Of a DNA stretch of 64,000 nucleotides, positions 43,748 through 58,969 are shown piece after piece; the first letter of the stretch is position 1, and each line of letters opens with the position of its first letter. The notes below the pieces were generated by a model. It did not search any database, was not told the DNA's origin, and saw nothing but the letters and a program-made list of their open reading frames with translations. The stretch is from assembly GCF_035594125.1 (NCBI RefSeq), contig NC_087151.1:34153693-34217692 (forward strand), given 5' to 3'. The DNA comes from Scylla paramamosain (taxonomy: Eukaryota; Arthropoda; Malacostraca; Decapoda; Portunidae). The position numbers were made by a program, and so were the translations under genes.

Positions 43748-44967
43748 GCACATTTTTTTTCCTTTCTCCCTCTCTCCATCTCAGGTTATACACACCTTCA
43801 TTCATATAATTTATTAAGATGGCTGGGTGAAAGCATAAGACAGGTATGTTTGCCTATACCTGGACTTTATGGAGCAGGCTTTCTACCCCATGCAGTCCAA
43901 CCCTCCCTCCTCTGTGCCTCTCAGAGGCTGACTGGCAGGGATTCATATGCCATGGATTTTCAAGCCAGACTCACTGTGGTGCAGTATGATAAGTTTTTAA
44001 ATTAAATTTAAATTCTAAATAAACTGCTTCAGGACCTGTGTCCTGAGGCGCCAGGTGGTCCTTCGCTCTACTGCTGCACTGTGTGGGCAGTGTTGAAACA
44101 GCGTACTAGGTAAATAGGGCACATAGCGCCAAATATGAACTTTTAGTCAACAAAGGGAACAATATCAAGGGCACAATTTCACGGTGCAAGTAGACTGCTT
44201 GTATCTCAGAACATTTGTAACTCGTTACCTAGTAACTCGGACACCCTTTGTATATTAGAATATATATATATCTCCCCTTCTTGCCAGAACAAAAGAATGC
44301 TTCCTTCAAAGAATGATGTTGTCAGTTCAGGATGCTGAATGCCTCAAGTAAAACTTGTTATGACATTAATACTTTATGTGACAGCATGGGAAGGACAGCA
44401 AGCAGCCCATCAAGTACACTCACTTGGATATTGCTGGAGGATCAGGACCATTTCCAGGCATCCCAACTGGAGCACCAATTCTTGCTCTGGCTAAAGCCCT
44501 TATACCCAGTGTCTTTTAATAGTTTAGGAACACGGACTTGGCCATGTACTTAACAGTTTGCTCTACAGTAAGGTGATATAAGCTATTTTGTCATAATTCA
44601 GATTAAGAAACCAGTACAATTGTTAGGATATGACTAAGCTTTTTTTTACCTACTCAAATGTTATTACTCCTTTTTTACTCATTTTGATGCATTCTGTAGG
44701 AAATAAAAATATGATGACTCAAGTCACACAAACTGATACTATTTGTATTCACTCATAAGAATATGATACATTCTTTAGTTTCCATAATTTTAAATAACTT
44801 CAAGGTAATAATACTAATGAATATGGTAAACTTAGGTAGTTGTCATTGCCTGAGAATTATGCTTATGTTATTCCTCATTGTTGGGAAATTGGTTGCTTTG
44901 GTTGAGCTAATTAAAATTTATGAAAATATCATATATATTTATTGTCCACTAAGAGAAAGGGAAAAAA
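42541..44967 (+). repeat. direct duplication of about 25722-28292
   Basis: Nearly identical and in the same orientation as the end of the aminopeptidase gene: the right part of the MITE, GT, AG and TC tracts (all shorter here), the last exon and the 3' flank. A few substitutions are present. It interrupts the right palindrome arm inside a LINE. Confidence 0.92.
44385..44519 (+). pseudogene. duplicated last exon of the aminopeptidase
   Basis: It keeps the ACAG acceptor, the 44-codon open frame (KYTHLDIAGGSGPFPG, PTGAPILALAK) and the stop. The only residue change is Phe to Leu in the ALIPSVF end. Without the upstream exons it is not a gene by itself. It could serve as an alternative terminal exon of the gene about 17 kb upstream, which is unproven. 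Confidence 0.75.
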
Positions 44968-44985
44968 AATATATGAAAAAAAAGC

Positions 44986-46225
44986 TAAACTCTTCGCTCA
45001 TACCTTTGCTAAAAAAGTCTACCTTGGATTATTCACGGCTTGTTCCTCCCTCTCCTCCACCCTCTGACTACTTCATGCTACCCATTAAGATCCTCCGCAG
45101 TGATGTTTTCCATGCCCTCGCTGGCCTTAACACCCGGAAGGCTTATGGACCTGATAGGGTCCCTTCTTTTGTTTTCCGAAGCTGTGCCTCCGTGCTTGCA
45201 CCTTGTCTAGTCAAACTCTTCCAACTCTGTCTATCAACATCTACCTTTCCTTCTTGCTGGTAGTTTGCCTAAATTCAGCTTGTTTCTAAAAAGGGTGACC
45301 ATTCAAATCTCTCAAACTATCGTCCCACTGCATTAATTTCCTGCCTCTCTAAAGTTTTAATCTATCCTCAAAAGGAAGATTCTTAAACACCTATCACTTC
45401 ACATCCTTCTATCTGATCGCCAGTATTGGTTTCGTCGAGGCCGCTCTACTGGGCTTTCCTTTTCTGGGCTTACTTTTCCTTGGTCATCTTTTGGGGAATT
45501 TGGTGAAACTTTTGATGTTGCCTTAGGCACATCTAAAAGCTTTTAATAGAATCTGGCAAAAAGTTTTGATTTCCAAACTACCCTCCTACGGCTTCTATCC
45601 TTCTCTATGCAACTTCATCTCAAGTTTCCTGTCTGACCGTTCTATCGCTATTGTGGTAGACGGTCACTGTTCTTCTAAATTTATTAACAGTGGTTTTCCT
45701 CTGGGTTCTGTCCTGTCACCCACTCTCTTCCTATTATTCATCAATGATCTTCTAAACCAAACTTCTTGTCCTATCCTCTCTTACACTGATGCTACCACCC
45801 TGCACTTTCCCACGTCTTTTCGTCAACGTCCAACCCTTCAGGAAGTAAACAGTTCATGCAGGGAAGGGAAACCACAGAACGCCTGACTTCTGAATTCTCT
45901 AAAATTTCTGATTGGGACAGAGCAAACTTAGTATTGTTCATTGCCTCAAAAACTCAATTACTCCACCTATCAACTCGATACAACTTCCCGGACAACTATC
46001 CCCTCTTCTTCAATGACACTCAGCCGTTCCCCTCTTCTACATTGAACATCTTCGGTCTTTCCTTTACGTATAATCTAAACTTGAAACCTCACATCTCTTC
46101 TCTAGCTAAAATAGCTCCTATGAAGTTAGGCATTCTGAATCGTCTCCGCCAATTTTTCTCAACCCCCCCTCCTCTAACCAGCTGCTAACTCAGTGCAGGG
46201 TCCTTATCCGTCCATGTATGGACTA
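44986..46225 (+). mobile_element. jockey-like LINE fragment (right arm)
   Basis: Mirror of 33490-34730. It reads NTRKAYGPDRVPSFVF, FLSDRSIAIVVDG, PLGSVLSPTLFLLFIN and SYTDA, then the C-terminal block, with frameshifts. Confidence 0.75.
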
Positions 46226-46479
46226 CAAATAATGGATTAATGGTGATAACATTTATTGAAAGGTAAAAAGATGACATTTTAGGGTTTGCAATCATTTATC
46301 CTCGAACATGCTCCAGATATCCGCCATTCAATCGTGTCTTGGAACTGGTTGTACACATGAGTAATACTGTACAAAATCATATTCCGTACCGATGTCTACT
46401 GAAAGACGAAAATAAGTCGGACATGCAATATCCAGACAAATGTAGAAATTTTTATTTTATTTTATTTTATTTTTTTTCT

Positions 46480-46745
46480 ATATCTATTAACAGTATTGTT
46501 CCTAGGGTTCCGTCCTTTCACCCAATCTCTACTATTCATCAACAATCTACGCCAAACTTATTGTCCTGTCCACTCCTATGCTGATGATGCCTCTCTGCCT
46601 TTTTCCACGCCTTTTTATGAGATGTCCAACCCTTTAGGGATTAAACAACTCACGCAGGGAATCCTCAGAACGCCTGACTGCTAAGCATTCTAAGATTTTT
46701 TTTATCTGGCAGATCAAACTCTGTTGGGCAATGTCTCTATCAACT

Positions 46746-46748
<3 letters not shown>
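46480..46748 (+). mobile_element. jockey-like LINE fragment, outer end of the right arm
   Basis: Mirror of 32990-33245. It includes INSIVPRVP and YADDASLPFSTPF in broken frames, and stops where a GA tract begins. Confidence 0.6.

Positions 46749-46821
<73 letters not shown>
46746..46821. repeat. (GA)n microsatellite at the palindrome edge
   Basis: About 75 bases of GA repeat, exactly where homology to the left arm ends. Confidence 0.93.
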
Positions 46822-46826
<5 letters not shown>

Positions 46827-47859
46827 ATTTGAGATTCCTTGATCCGAGAACAGATTGATCACTTTCCTATATTATATTATATTATGTTATGTTATTTAAT
46901 TATTTATTTATTTTTTACTTTCTTTGATGAAGAGGTATCATGGTAAAGTTTTTTGGCTTCTAGTTATATATAATGGAGTTATGTGGATGTGTTGTTACAG
47001 TAAAATATCTAAAGTGCTACTTTTTAGGCGATAAAACTTAAACTGTCCCATGCAATCGTTTTGAAATTTCACGTAGTAGGCCCCTCCGACTACATACTGT
47101 AAATAAGTCCTTTGTATGATATCCCTCTCTTTGTCCAGTATTTTTTCCTGTCATGCCCTGTTTTATACCGGTCCGTGCTGTTACTTTCCCTCACCTGTCT
47201 TAGACCCCGCTATATTTTCCAGAATATCTCTCGGCACCTTTCGATCGTGGCCACGTACAGTGCGGCCATTGTCACAAGTGGCCCTGTAAATTGGGGCGGC
47301 CCCTCTATCCCCAAGGTAAAAAAGCATAACTATAAGTATATTTTTTTCTTAGGTGTATGAGAAGTAGCAACAGAATCGTTGAGAGAGAGAGAGAAAAAAA
47401 AAAAAAAAAGAAACTGGGGATAACATTATTTTGGATGTGATTTGTGCTACCTGTGGCGCCCGGATTTTTATTGTGCGTTGTGAAATCCTCATTTATGAGT
47501 TGATTTTCATAAATAAGGTCTCATTTTCTTCAAAATTGTGTGTGATTTAATCATTCAATAGACATGTACTTTTTTTTGTGTAGAAAGTATAAAAACCTTC
47601 AAATATATACAAAATAAACTTATTTTGTGCCATTCTCCTTTGTATTTTCAGTGAGAACGAATCTTACTGAGACAGTACAAGAGAATCACAATGGATGGCT
47701 AGTCACCAGACAAAAAAAAAGTATCTCGTGGACACTAAATATTGAACTGTGTGCTTCAAATCCCTCACATAAGGAGGTACAGTTGTTAAGAAGCTAACAC
47801 AGGATGATGTGAGGACCATAATGAATGCAAAAGAAAATACTATATATTGAAATTCATGT
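46822..47859. other. non-coding sequence
   Basis: No gene is recognised. Poly-A near 47394-47409. Confidence 0.4.
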
Positions 47860-48660
47860 AAGCTTCCACAACCTGTGTCTTGCGAAATACAGCCCTTCAA
47901 ACAGCTGAATGCTTAAATATGCATCAGATGAAGGTCTACCAACAAATAGTCCAACACTGCGACACAGTAGGAGGATTCCTCCAGTTTCATCATGCATTGT
48001 TTAATCTGCGGCAAAGGAGTCCAGAAATTAGAAAGACTGACTTCATTCACAACTGGCACCGGCAAATCAACGAGACAAGTTTTAGAGGCAGCTGCAAAAC
48101 GCGATGATATGGTTCATATTCGAAAACTCACACACTCAGATATCTTGGCGTTTGACGCTATATATCATTGGAGTTGCTGTGGACATTACGTCAAGGGATA
48201 GCAGCACAAAAGCAGCATCTTCCAAGGCTGTTACATCTGGATAGAAAGAAATATATTAATGTTATGAGAAAGTTTCAAATTGTGAAGAACGAGGTAGAAG
48301 AAACTGAAGACTCTGCCCTGAAAGAACATAATGTCGAAGCCTTTCAAGAAATAAGAACGACCAATGCAGAACAATACTTCTAGAAAGGCAAACCTCAAAA
48401 ACTTTTATAGCAGCAACCTCATCTGTTCAACGGCACGGGCACTCACATCTAATTTGTTCAGGCAACATGGCAACTGAAGATTCATTCAAGTAGGCATCTG
48501 ATGTAAGATCAGATGAGACAATTGAATATTCAGACTTACAGTCAGCAAAGGATCAACTGGATGATATAATCAGATCTTGCATCCCTAAATGTTTACCTGT
48601 TATGTCGGAGCACTACAAGTATTTGTAGCGCTTCTCAACAACGCCACCAATCTTAAATGA
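47860..48660 (+). pseudogene. degenerate remnant of a zinc-binding YHxxC-type protein
   Basis: One frame reads MHCLICGKGVQKL, then SFTTGTGKSTRQVLEAAAKR, DILAFDAIYHWSCCGHYVKG. A CxxC followed about 50 residues later by YHxxC is a pattern I have seen in multi-copy uncharacterised invertebrate proteins, often repeat-associated. Neighbouring frames (RKKYINVMRKFQIVKNEVEE) continue it after frameshifts. The function is not known to me. Confidence 0.35.
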
Positions 48661-49193
48661 AGGCTTTCATACAGCCACGACTCAAAAAGTAGTGCTGCAG
48701 ACATATGTGAGTACCTAATTGCCTTTGCAACGACAGAAAGTAGCAATGGTCGTCACAAAATATCGTATTTAATTGCAGCTTTCATACGCTTCAGCCGTGC
48801 CACTTTTTTTTATTTTTATTTTTATTTATTTATTTTTTTAGCAGCGTGACTGTTTAGTGATTCCCTGGTTCCCATACCAGAACTTCAAACACGCATTAGC
48901 TTCCCTTAAGTAGTACTGCTGAAGATCTACTCAGGCGCTACTGCAGGGGTGAAATCCTCTGCTGTTAAGTGGTCCAGTGTGAAAGGAGCCTTCATTCAGA
49001 GTGGCTAACAATGAGTGAACTGTGCAACAGATGTACAAAGTATATTTAAAATACAGACAAAGCCCAAATCCTTCCTTCTTTACCAATTTTTAACAACAAC
49101 AAAGCATAATGACATAAAAAAGTGGACTACGTCAATGAAAAAGAGAACAGTACGTACATTCATAAGAAAACACTAAGAGCTGCCGTTGCGAAG
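48661..49193. other. upstream region of GATAD1
   Basis: No ORF of note. An AT-rich TTTA run lies at 48806-48840. The last about 60 bases are GC-richer and probably belong to the GATAD1 promoter. Confidence 0.4.
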
Positions 49194-49224
49194 GCGGAAG
49201 CGTTGTATTTACATGTAGCGGAAG
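49194..49224 (+). promoter_or_regulatory. paired GCGGAAG motifs upstream of GATAD1
   Basis: GCGGAAG occurs at 49194-49200 and 49218-49224, within 75 bases of the start codon. Such GGAA motifs fit ETS-family sites in TATA-less housekeeping promoters. Use in vivo is inferred. Confidence 0.35.
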
Positions 49225-49266
49225 GGGAGCACGGCTGTGGTACGGGGTGACGCTTACGGTGTTACG

Positions 49267-51240
49267 ATGGTGTTTGGACTAAAACCTGTGTGTGAAAAAT
49301 GTGGCACGAAAGAAACGAATCTCTGGCACAAGGACGAAAATGATCAGATAGTGTGCAGCGAGTGCCAGGCTAGTGCCGTGTGCCTGCAGCCCCGGGCGCC
49401 TCCTAGGGCATCTCGGAGTCGTGATGAGGACGACCACGAAACGGCCCGGGACGAGGACAGGGTGGATCAAGACGACCATAAGGATGCAGACTCCAGTAAT
49501 GGTAATGGTGGTAAGGACGACGACCAGGACGGTGATAAGGACAAGGACTCAGGCCGAAGCTCGGATAAGAGAGAGACCAAACGAAGGACGCGCAAGGGAC
49601 GGCAAGGCGGGAAAGGCAGTGTACCCAAGGGCAAAGGACGACGGTATATATTTAAGAAGAGTGTAAGTATTGTATGGGATCATCTTCTGCATTTGCAGTG
49701 ATTTATGTCCCTTAGGGATATGATCTAACCCCAACACAGTTCCAGAAGGAATTAAGTTTAATTTTGAAGTGCCTTTCAGTCAGAAGACCATTTAATGTTA
49801 GGTAGTATTCTATAACAGTTCCACCAGTCATACGCTGCATAATAAAGTAATGTTTTCTGGTAAGTAAAATATATTTCATTGTATGCCATTAAGGGAATAA
49901 ATCTTTGAAAAGTTTATTTTGGCAAGCAGGGATTAAGTTAATCTCGTTGTTCTGAGTGCAGATTTAGAAATAACCTTATTATAAAAATTTGAAACTATTT
50001 CAGGGGATCCAGCAGATGAATTTCCGTATTAGAAAGTTGGTTATGGCAGATTTGGTTTAATTATAAAAGATCCTAAACTGTTTGATTATTAGGAGATTAT
50101 GAGATGCTATGTAAGGACATGGTGGTTATTTGATATAATGTTTTACATTCTCTTAATTTGAACAAGCATTAAGACTTAATCTATCACTTGTTAACTGTTT
50201 TCTGTAAATATTGTAAATATTTGAGTGCAAATAAATGTACATAAGCACTCACCACAAGAGACTAAATGATAGATCAGCCATCACTCATGCCTTGCACTAG
50301 TCAGGGTCTACTGCAACACACCCAGCACACATTTTATTGGGGGCTTGTGAAGACTGCCTTACCATGTTGACTCTCAGTTCAGGTACAATTTTACCATGAT
50401 AGCTCCATATTTACCATAATAACCCTGCCATGATGAATTTACATTATGATTTATAAGTTAATATTTGTATACCTACTTCATTCTCAATGCATTAACTTTA
50501 TTGAATGTTTAACTATATAATGTAAAATGGAAAGGTTACCTCTCACACACTTTGAAAATATTTCTCTGTAATAAGCAAAGATGTAGGTATCACTGTAGTA
50601 TTTAGGCTTCTTTTTATATATATATTTCCCAATTAGAGAAAAAAAATAAAACTTTCTCAATTTTTTTGTAGAAATTTTGAGTGTTGAAAATTCACATAAT
50701 GACAGTTTATAATATCAGAAAAACTAGATCAAAATTTTCTCCTTACATTACTCTTTTAATTTTTTTTGGTATTGTATAGAATTTGGTAATATGTGAAACC
50801 AAAACACATCTATTTCTCTTATAAGTACAGCTTGTAAGCCTGTATTATTCATTATCACAAATAATTTTTCTGACAGGCCACAAAAGCTCCAGCTGCAGTA
50901 GCCACTCCTGTCACATCAGAATATCTCTTTTGCAAGGTATGCATGAAAAAATTGGTGGTATATTTTTCATAATGAAATATATTCTTAGCTTTTTTAATCT
51001 TTTTTTTATTCTGACTTTGTACCTATTTGTTCCAGGGATTGTATTATCAGATTGGTGACATTGTCTCCTTAATTGATGTTGATGGTGGAATGTACTATGC
51101 CCAAATAAGGGGACTGCTACAGGACCAGTATTGTGAGAAGAGTGCTGTACTAACATGGCTTCTTCCTACCAAAGCTTCCCCACCTCCTGAACAAGGCTTC
51201 GATCCATCTACTTATATAATAGGTTGAATATTTTTTCTAG

Positions 51241-51315
<75 letters not shown>

Positions 51316-52123
51316 ACCTAGTTGTATTTACCTAGTTGTGCTTTATGGGAAAAGAGCTATACTCATGCTGTCCCATCTCCATATCTTTTAATATCCAACT
51401 TAGCCTTGAATCCATGTATACTTCCTGCATTTACTATCTCCTCATCCAGACTGTTCCATACATCAATACTTCTATATGGGAAACTATACTTTTTGATGTC
51501 TCTTCTACAAGCACTCCTCTTCAGCCTCTTCCCATGTCCTCTAGTGTCCCGTGAATCCCAGATCATTAAATTGCTCTGGTCCACCTCCTCTACTCCCTCA
51601 TATGCTTTATATATCACAATCAAGTCTCCCCTTTTCTCTCCTCTTTTCCAGCTTTGGTAGATGTAGCCTTTCCAGTCTCTTTTCATATGACAAGTCCCTG
51701 ATACTTGGTACTATCTTCATAGCTGCTCTCTGAACTCTCTCCAACTTACTTATATCCTTTTCCTGTATGGCGACCACATTACTGCTGCATATTCTAGTCT
51801 AGGTCTTATCAACGACATGATCATCTTCCTGACCATCTCTTCATCCATATATGCAAAGGCTTGCCTTATTCTTCTCAACAAGTTATAGGTTTCTCCTGTA
51901 ATTTTGCTAATGTGCCTCTCCGGGGTCAGGTTCCCAGTCACTGTAACACCGAGATCCTTTTTCTCTTCTGCTTCACTCAACCTTACACCATTCAACACAT
52001 AATTTCCTTTTACTTTTCTTGTACTTTTTCCAAAATTCTATTACCTTACACTTCTTTAAATTAAATTCCATTTCCCATCTATAACTCCACTCTGATATCT
52101 TGTTCAGGTCTTCTTGAGTGCTT

Positions 52124-52161
<38 letters not shown>

Positions 52162-52499
52162 AAATATCAGTGTTTGATAGTCTATAATTTTAGTAATTGT
52201 TGTTATAACTAATTTCTGAAATGTTTGTAAATAGTGTAACTAGAGACATATTATATGGTGGTGCTGATGATTTTAAGGAACTGTGTCATCATTTCTGTTA
52301 TCTTTCAGGTCCTGAGGAAGACATTCCACGTAAGCTGGAGTATATGGAATTTGAACGTCATGCTCCATCAGATTACTTTAAGGATCGCACTTCACCTTAC
52401 TCTACGATGACTTACCGGCCACAGTCCTGTTTTGTTTGGTCAAGACTTGGCCCTCAAATTAAACCAATTGAAAAAGCAAAGGAACTTATGACCAAGTAA
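49267..52499 (+). CDS. GATAD1: GATA zinc-finger domain-containing protein 1
   Basis: Four exons: 49267-49662, 50877-50936, 51036-51222 and 52309-52499. They join in frame to a 277-residue protein; the human orthologue is about 269. Met at 49267 (MVFGLKPVCEKC) is preferred over the in-frame Met at 49237 because vertebrate proteins start at the equivalent place. The GATA-type finger uses C9, C12, C30 and C33. An acidic and basic low-complexity linker follows, then the conserved KGKGRRYIFKK. The C-terminal conserved block includes LYYQIGDIVSLIDVDGG, YYAQIRGLLQDQYCEKSA, PEEDIPRKLEYMEF and HAPSDYF. In vertebrates GATAD1 is a nuclear chromatin reader found with H3K4me3-binding and HDAC complexes. 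Intron 3 hosts a LINE between TG tracts. No defect is seen. Confidence 0.95.
51244..51312. repeat. (TG)n microsatellite
   Basis: About 69 bases of TG repeat, starting at the 3' end of a minus-strand LINE. Confidence 0.93.
51313..52120 (-). mobile_element. CR1-like LINE 3' fragment in GATAD1 intron 3
   Basis: The minus strand reads KKDLGVTVTGNLTPERHI, LIRPRLEYAAVMWSPYRK and, further on, RGHGKRLKRSACRRDIKKY. It ends in tandem CTAGGTAAATACAA motifs and an AC (TG on plus) tract. It is opposite in direction to the host gene and related to the copy at 8331-8978. Confidence 0.8.
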
Positions 52500-52666
52500 A
52501 CATTTATTATATTTTAGTATTTTGAAAGACTGATAAGATTACATTTGAAATTATTAGCCAGATGAAATTTTGCATGCTAATATGTATTACTTTTTCATTA
52601 AAACTGACCATGTTGTTAATGAGGATCAGCAATGAAACATAAGATTTCACTGCCACATTAATGCCA

Positions 52667-52672
52667 AATAAA
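52667..52672 (+). terminator. polyadenylation signal of GATAD1
   Basis: AATAAA about 170 bases after the stop codon. Confidence 0.5.
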
Positions 52673-52694
52673 AATGATGGTAATTAGATGTTGC

Positions 52695-52810
<116 letters not shown>

Positions 52811-53362
52811 CAAAAATATACAATATACAAATTTACAAAGTTACTTATGTACAGTACACCAATGGCTATTTATGCAGGTGTCTCTTTGAATCTCCACATA
52901 GACATGGGTGATATTTTTCAACAAACATGTCAAATTTGGAAATGGTGATGGATTTTATCCCTTTTTTTCTGTGGTACCCAAAATTAAGGTAATCTGGGCA
53001 TTGATGCATGGCTCACTTCCCAACTGCTCCACTAAGATGTATAGCAACTCCATACCAGAGTGTGACCAAAGTGTACTTCAATTGAGCTTGCATTGTGCCA
53101 GAAACGTGCCACCTATGGGTCCAAAGACTAGTTTCCTCAGGAATAAACTTAATTGTTCCAGATATCTCAATGAGTGTTTCTAACACAGATGGTATCTCTG
53201 CATTGGTTTTTAACTTCCACTTGCTTGTACAAGAAGCATGCCACTAATAGATTTTATGTGGTATACAACTTCAGTTATATAAATAAGTAAAAATATATTA
53301 CTTTTTTTTTCATTAAATTATTATAGATTGTCATCATTAACCTTTTGCAAATTCATTGGAGT

Positions 53363-53364
<2 letters not shown>
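52811..53364. other. non-coding sequence
   Basis: No gene or known repeat is recognised. Confidence 0.4.
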
Positions 53365-53408
<44 letters not shown>

Positions 53409-53434
53409 AGTAGTAGTAGTAGTAGTAGTAGTAG
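53365..53434. repeat. (AC)n and (TAG)n microsatellites
   Basis: AC repeat at about 53365-53406, then TAG repeats to 53434 that start the minus-strand LINE tail. Confidence 0.92.
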
Positions 53435-54110
53435 TTTATTGACAAAATTTAAGTTTCAATTGGTGCAGAGAAAAAACCTATATAAATTTTGTCCAACTTA
53501 AATGAAAGAAATTATAATATGTAGAGGACTATGTAAATTAGCCATTATAGCAAAAAAAATAAAAATAAAAAATAAATAAAATAAATAAATATTAATAATA
53601 ATAATAACTATAAAAACATTAACTATTGATTATGAGCTGCAAAAATGTAGAAATGTAAAAGTTCAACATTTATAGAAAAAAAAAGCTATAAAGAACTACA
53701 AAACTATAAAACGATAAAGGCTAAAACCGGTTATATATGAGAAAACGCTAAAATAGAAATCTAACAATAGAAAATACTAATACATAATACATCCCAACAG
53801 GAAACACATGCTAAAACTAGTTATATATAAGAAGTCACCAAAACAGAAAAACTAACATGACTTTCATTCTGCTAAATTAGTTATATATTTCAAGGATTGC
53901 ATATACATAGTTACATAATTCCTCCAAGTAACTTAACAATAAAGCTTGGATGTTATCAAATGATAGTTGTGGGTAGTAGTCTCGAAGTCGTGGAGTGAGC
54001 GAGCAGTGTATTGGCACATGCCATTCTGTCTCCACCTGTATGCCATCACATTGACACACATGCTGCTCCACACAGGTGCGGCTCTACCTTCCTACGTGCA
54101 TCTATTCATC
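53435..54110 (-). mobile_element. LINE 3' fragment with (CTA)n tail
   Basis: The minus strand reads CVEQHVCQCDGIQVETEWHV and SLTPRLRDYYPQLSFDNI, a C-terminal Cys/His motif of an RT protein. An AT-rich 3' UTR ends in AATAAACTACTACTA, giving a CTA-repeat tail. Confidence 0.6.
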
Positions 54111-54168
54111 TATTCGTAAGTTATGTGACATGAGGCATAATGTGGTTAAAGCTTCCCGTTTATAGTAT

Positions 54169-55998
<1,830 letters not shown>

Positions 55999-56440
55999 AC
56001 AAAATAGAACAACTGGTTATCAGATATATACACAATTTGAGGCCTGAAGGGTAAAACAAACAACATTCATTGTTTCATCACAGGAAATGGCTCATCCCCA
56101 CTTCCTAAGCTACCACAGCTGCTTACGGATTTTTCTGGTAACTCTTGAGGAAACCATAATAATCTTGAGGAAACGGCGGAGTGTATTTTAACTTTACCCC
56201 ATATGCGGGGTAAAATAGAGTTTTTAATATGAGAAGATACTACATGCCTACTTATTGTTGCATGATATTTTAGTAATAGATATAATGAAAATAAACTTTT
56301 ATTTTCTGTGTGGGGGCTGGAGCAAAATCGGATAAAAAAAAAAAAAAAAAAACGAAGAAAAGATTTCTGACAACTGTGTCGCGCCGTGCTGCAGGGAGGC
56401 TCCGTGTAGCAGAGAGATGTTCCTGGTGAAAAGATGTGTA
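55999..56440. other. non-coding sequence
   Basis: No gene is recognised. A run of about 21 A lies at 56331-56351. Confidence 0.4.
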
Positions 56441-56553
56441 TTTATATTGCTTTTACCGTTGTAGCCACATACACACAAGTTGCTATTCTAACACTGCCTG
56501 TTTTCCTTGAAATACAGTTCTTCCTGTTTCTTGAAATGGTTACTATTCCAAAC

Positions 56554-56604
<51 letters not shown>

Positions 56605-56638
56605 CGTGTGTGTGTGTGTGTGTGGAGAATTAGCAGTT

Positions 56639-56684
<46 letters not shown>

Positions 56685-56702
56685 TTTATAGTAAGAAAGA
56701 TG

Positions 56703-56779
<77 letters not shown>

Positions 56780-56859
56780 TCAATCTTCAATCACCTTATC
56801 TATTAGCGTTGTTCTTAGCTGATCATTATTATTTTCTTATATCAAGAGGAAAATATCCT

Positions 56860-56920
<61 letters not shown>

Positions 56921-57036
56921 GAATGTTTAGAGGTGTTTGAAAAAAAAAAAAAAACTGTATTTCAAGGAAAACGAGATGTGTTAGAAGGGCAACTTGCGTG
57001 TATGTGGCTACAACAGCAAGAGTAATGAATAAATAG
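56441..57036. repeat. fold-back structure built on TC/GA tracts
   Basis: 56447-56523 is the imperfect reverse complement of 56956-57035. Between them lie TC, TG and TC tracts (56561-56680), GA tracts (56709-56776 and 56863-56919) and a copy of about 90 bp of 36745-36835 at 56777-56862. Confidence 0.8.
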
Positions 57037-57101
57037 AAAGGCGTGAAAGTACAAGATGACAAGGAAAAAGAGGACAAGAAGAAAAGAAACATTAAGAAAG
57101 C

Positions 57102-57820
<719 letters not shown>

Positions 57821-57877
<57 letters not shown>
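57821..57877. repeat. (TC)n microsatellite
   Basis: About 57 bases of TC repeat. Confidence 0.93.
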
Positions 57878-57878
<1 letters not shown>

Positions 57879-58109
57879 AGTATTTTTCTATCTGCATAAA
57901 CATCATTATTCAACACGCGTTTGACACTCTTATTTTTAACCACGACACAAATTTGTATTTGTAGTACGTACATACATCTAACTGAATCAAATAATCTACG
58001 CTGTCCTTTACACGTGTTGGGTGGAAACAGCTGCAGTTTTGAAGTGATCTGCATTCTTTTGTCGGCATGTCCGGTAAAGGAATTTTCATAGCGGCTTGTA
58101 GTATCATTA

Positions 58110-58110
<1 letters not shown>

Positions 58111-58163
<53 letters not shown>

Positions 58164-58198
58164 TATTTATTTATTTTATTTATTTGTTTATTTATTTT
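58111..58198. repeat. (ATT)n and (TTTA)n microsatellite
   Basis: About 50 bases of ATT repeat followed by TTTA-type repeats. Confidence 0.9.
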
Positions 58199-58439
58199 TA
58201 TCCTGAAGTGTGCACCCCTTCCCCAAACATACACAAGTGGAGTTTTGAATCCCACAACAAAGCGGAGACTTTCAATTTGGACAAATTTCTTTCAGACGGT
58301 GGTTTCTGCTCATTAAATAAGAATGGGAGACTTTATTTACTTATTTGTATGCAAAGAGAAAGTTGTATGACGGGGAAACGAAACAGGAGAGAAAAAAAAA
58401 ATTATTGTAACTGAGATACAGTGTTTGAGAAATATAAAT
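58199..58439. other. non-coding sequence
   Basis: No gene is recognised. Confidence 0.35.
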
Positions 58440-58556
58440 TATAAAGTCACACGTATGGATAGAATGAAATGAGGAAGACCTAAGGTTGTTGAAACAAAGT
58501 TGGCTGCTGGATAAAAGAAGAGAGTGTTACAATGGTTTAAACATGTAGAGAACGCA
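58440..58556 (+). mobile_element. short LINE C-terminal fragment
   Basis: Broken frames read MDRMK and KRRVLQWFKHVEN, matching the WFGHVER-type last segment of LINE proteins. It ends in the AGC microsatellite. Confidence 0.4.
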
Positions 58557-58693
<137 letters not shown>

Positions 58694-58969
58694 TAGACAC
58701 CTGCCGAAACGATAATTACTCTCAGTGAGTTCAAACACTGGATCAGGGGGTGCTGTGAACTCATCAATAACCCAGCTGTAACCTCACTGAATGTTTCCCA
58801 TTGTGTCTCACAACACAAAGGGGCAGTCACAACCTGCCCTCTAAAGACAACTCTCTTCCTCCACACAAAACTACATGCACCTAATCACACACACACACCC
58901 TTCACTCAAAATTCTAAATTTAGTATGGCGACTCTTGCACCAGTCTCGGAGTCCCCATCTGGGTAGGGA
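58694..58969. other. non-coding sequence
   Basis: Sequence before the LINE at 58970. No gene is recognised. Confidence 0.35.

Noticed and set aside
49237..49266. Upstream in-frame ATG of GATAD1 as the start
   Set aside because: The next Met at 49267 aligns with the conserved vertebrate N terminus and has a good context.
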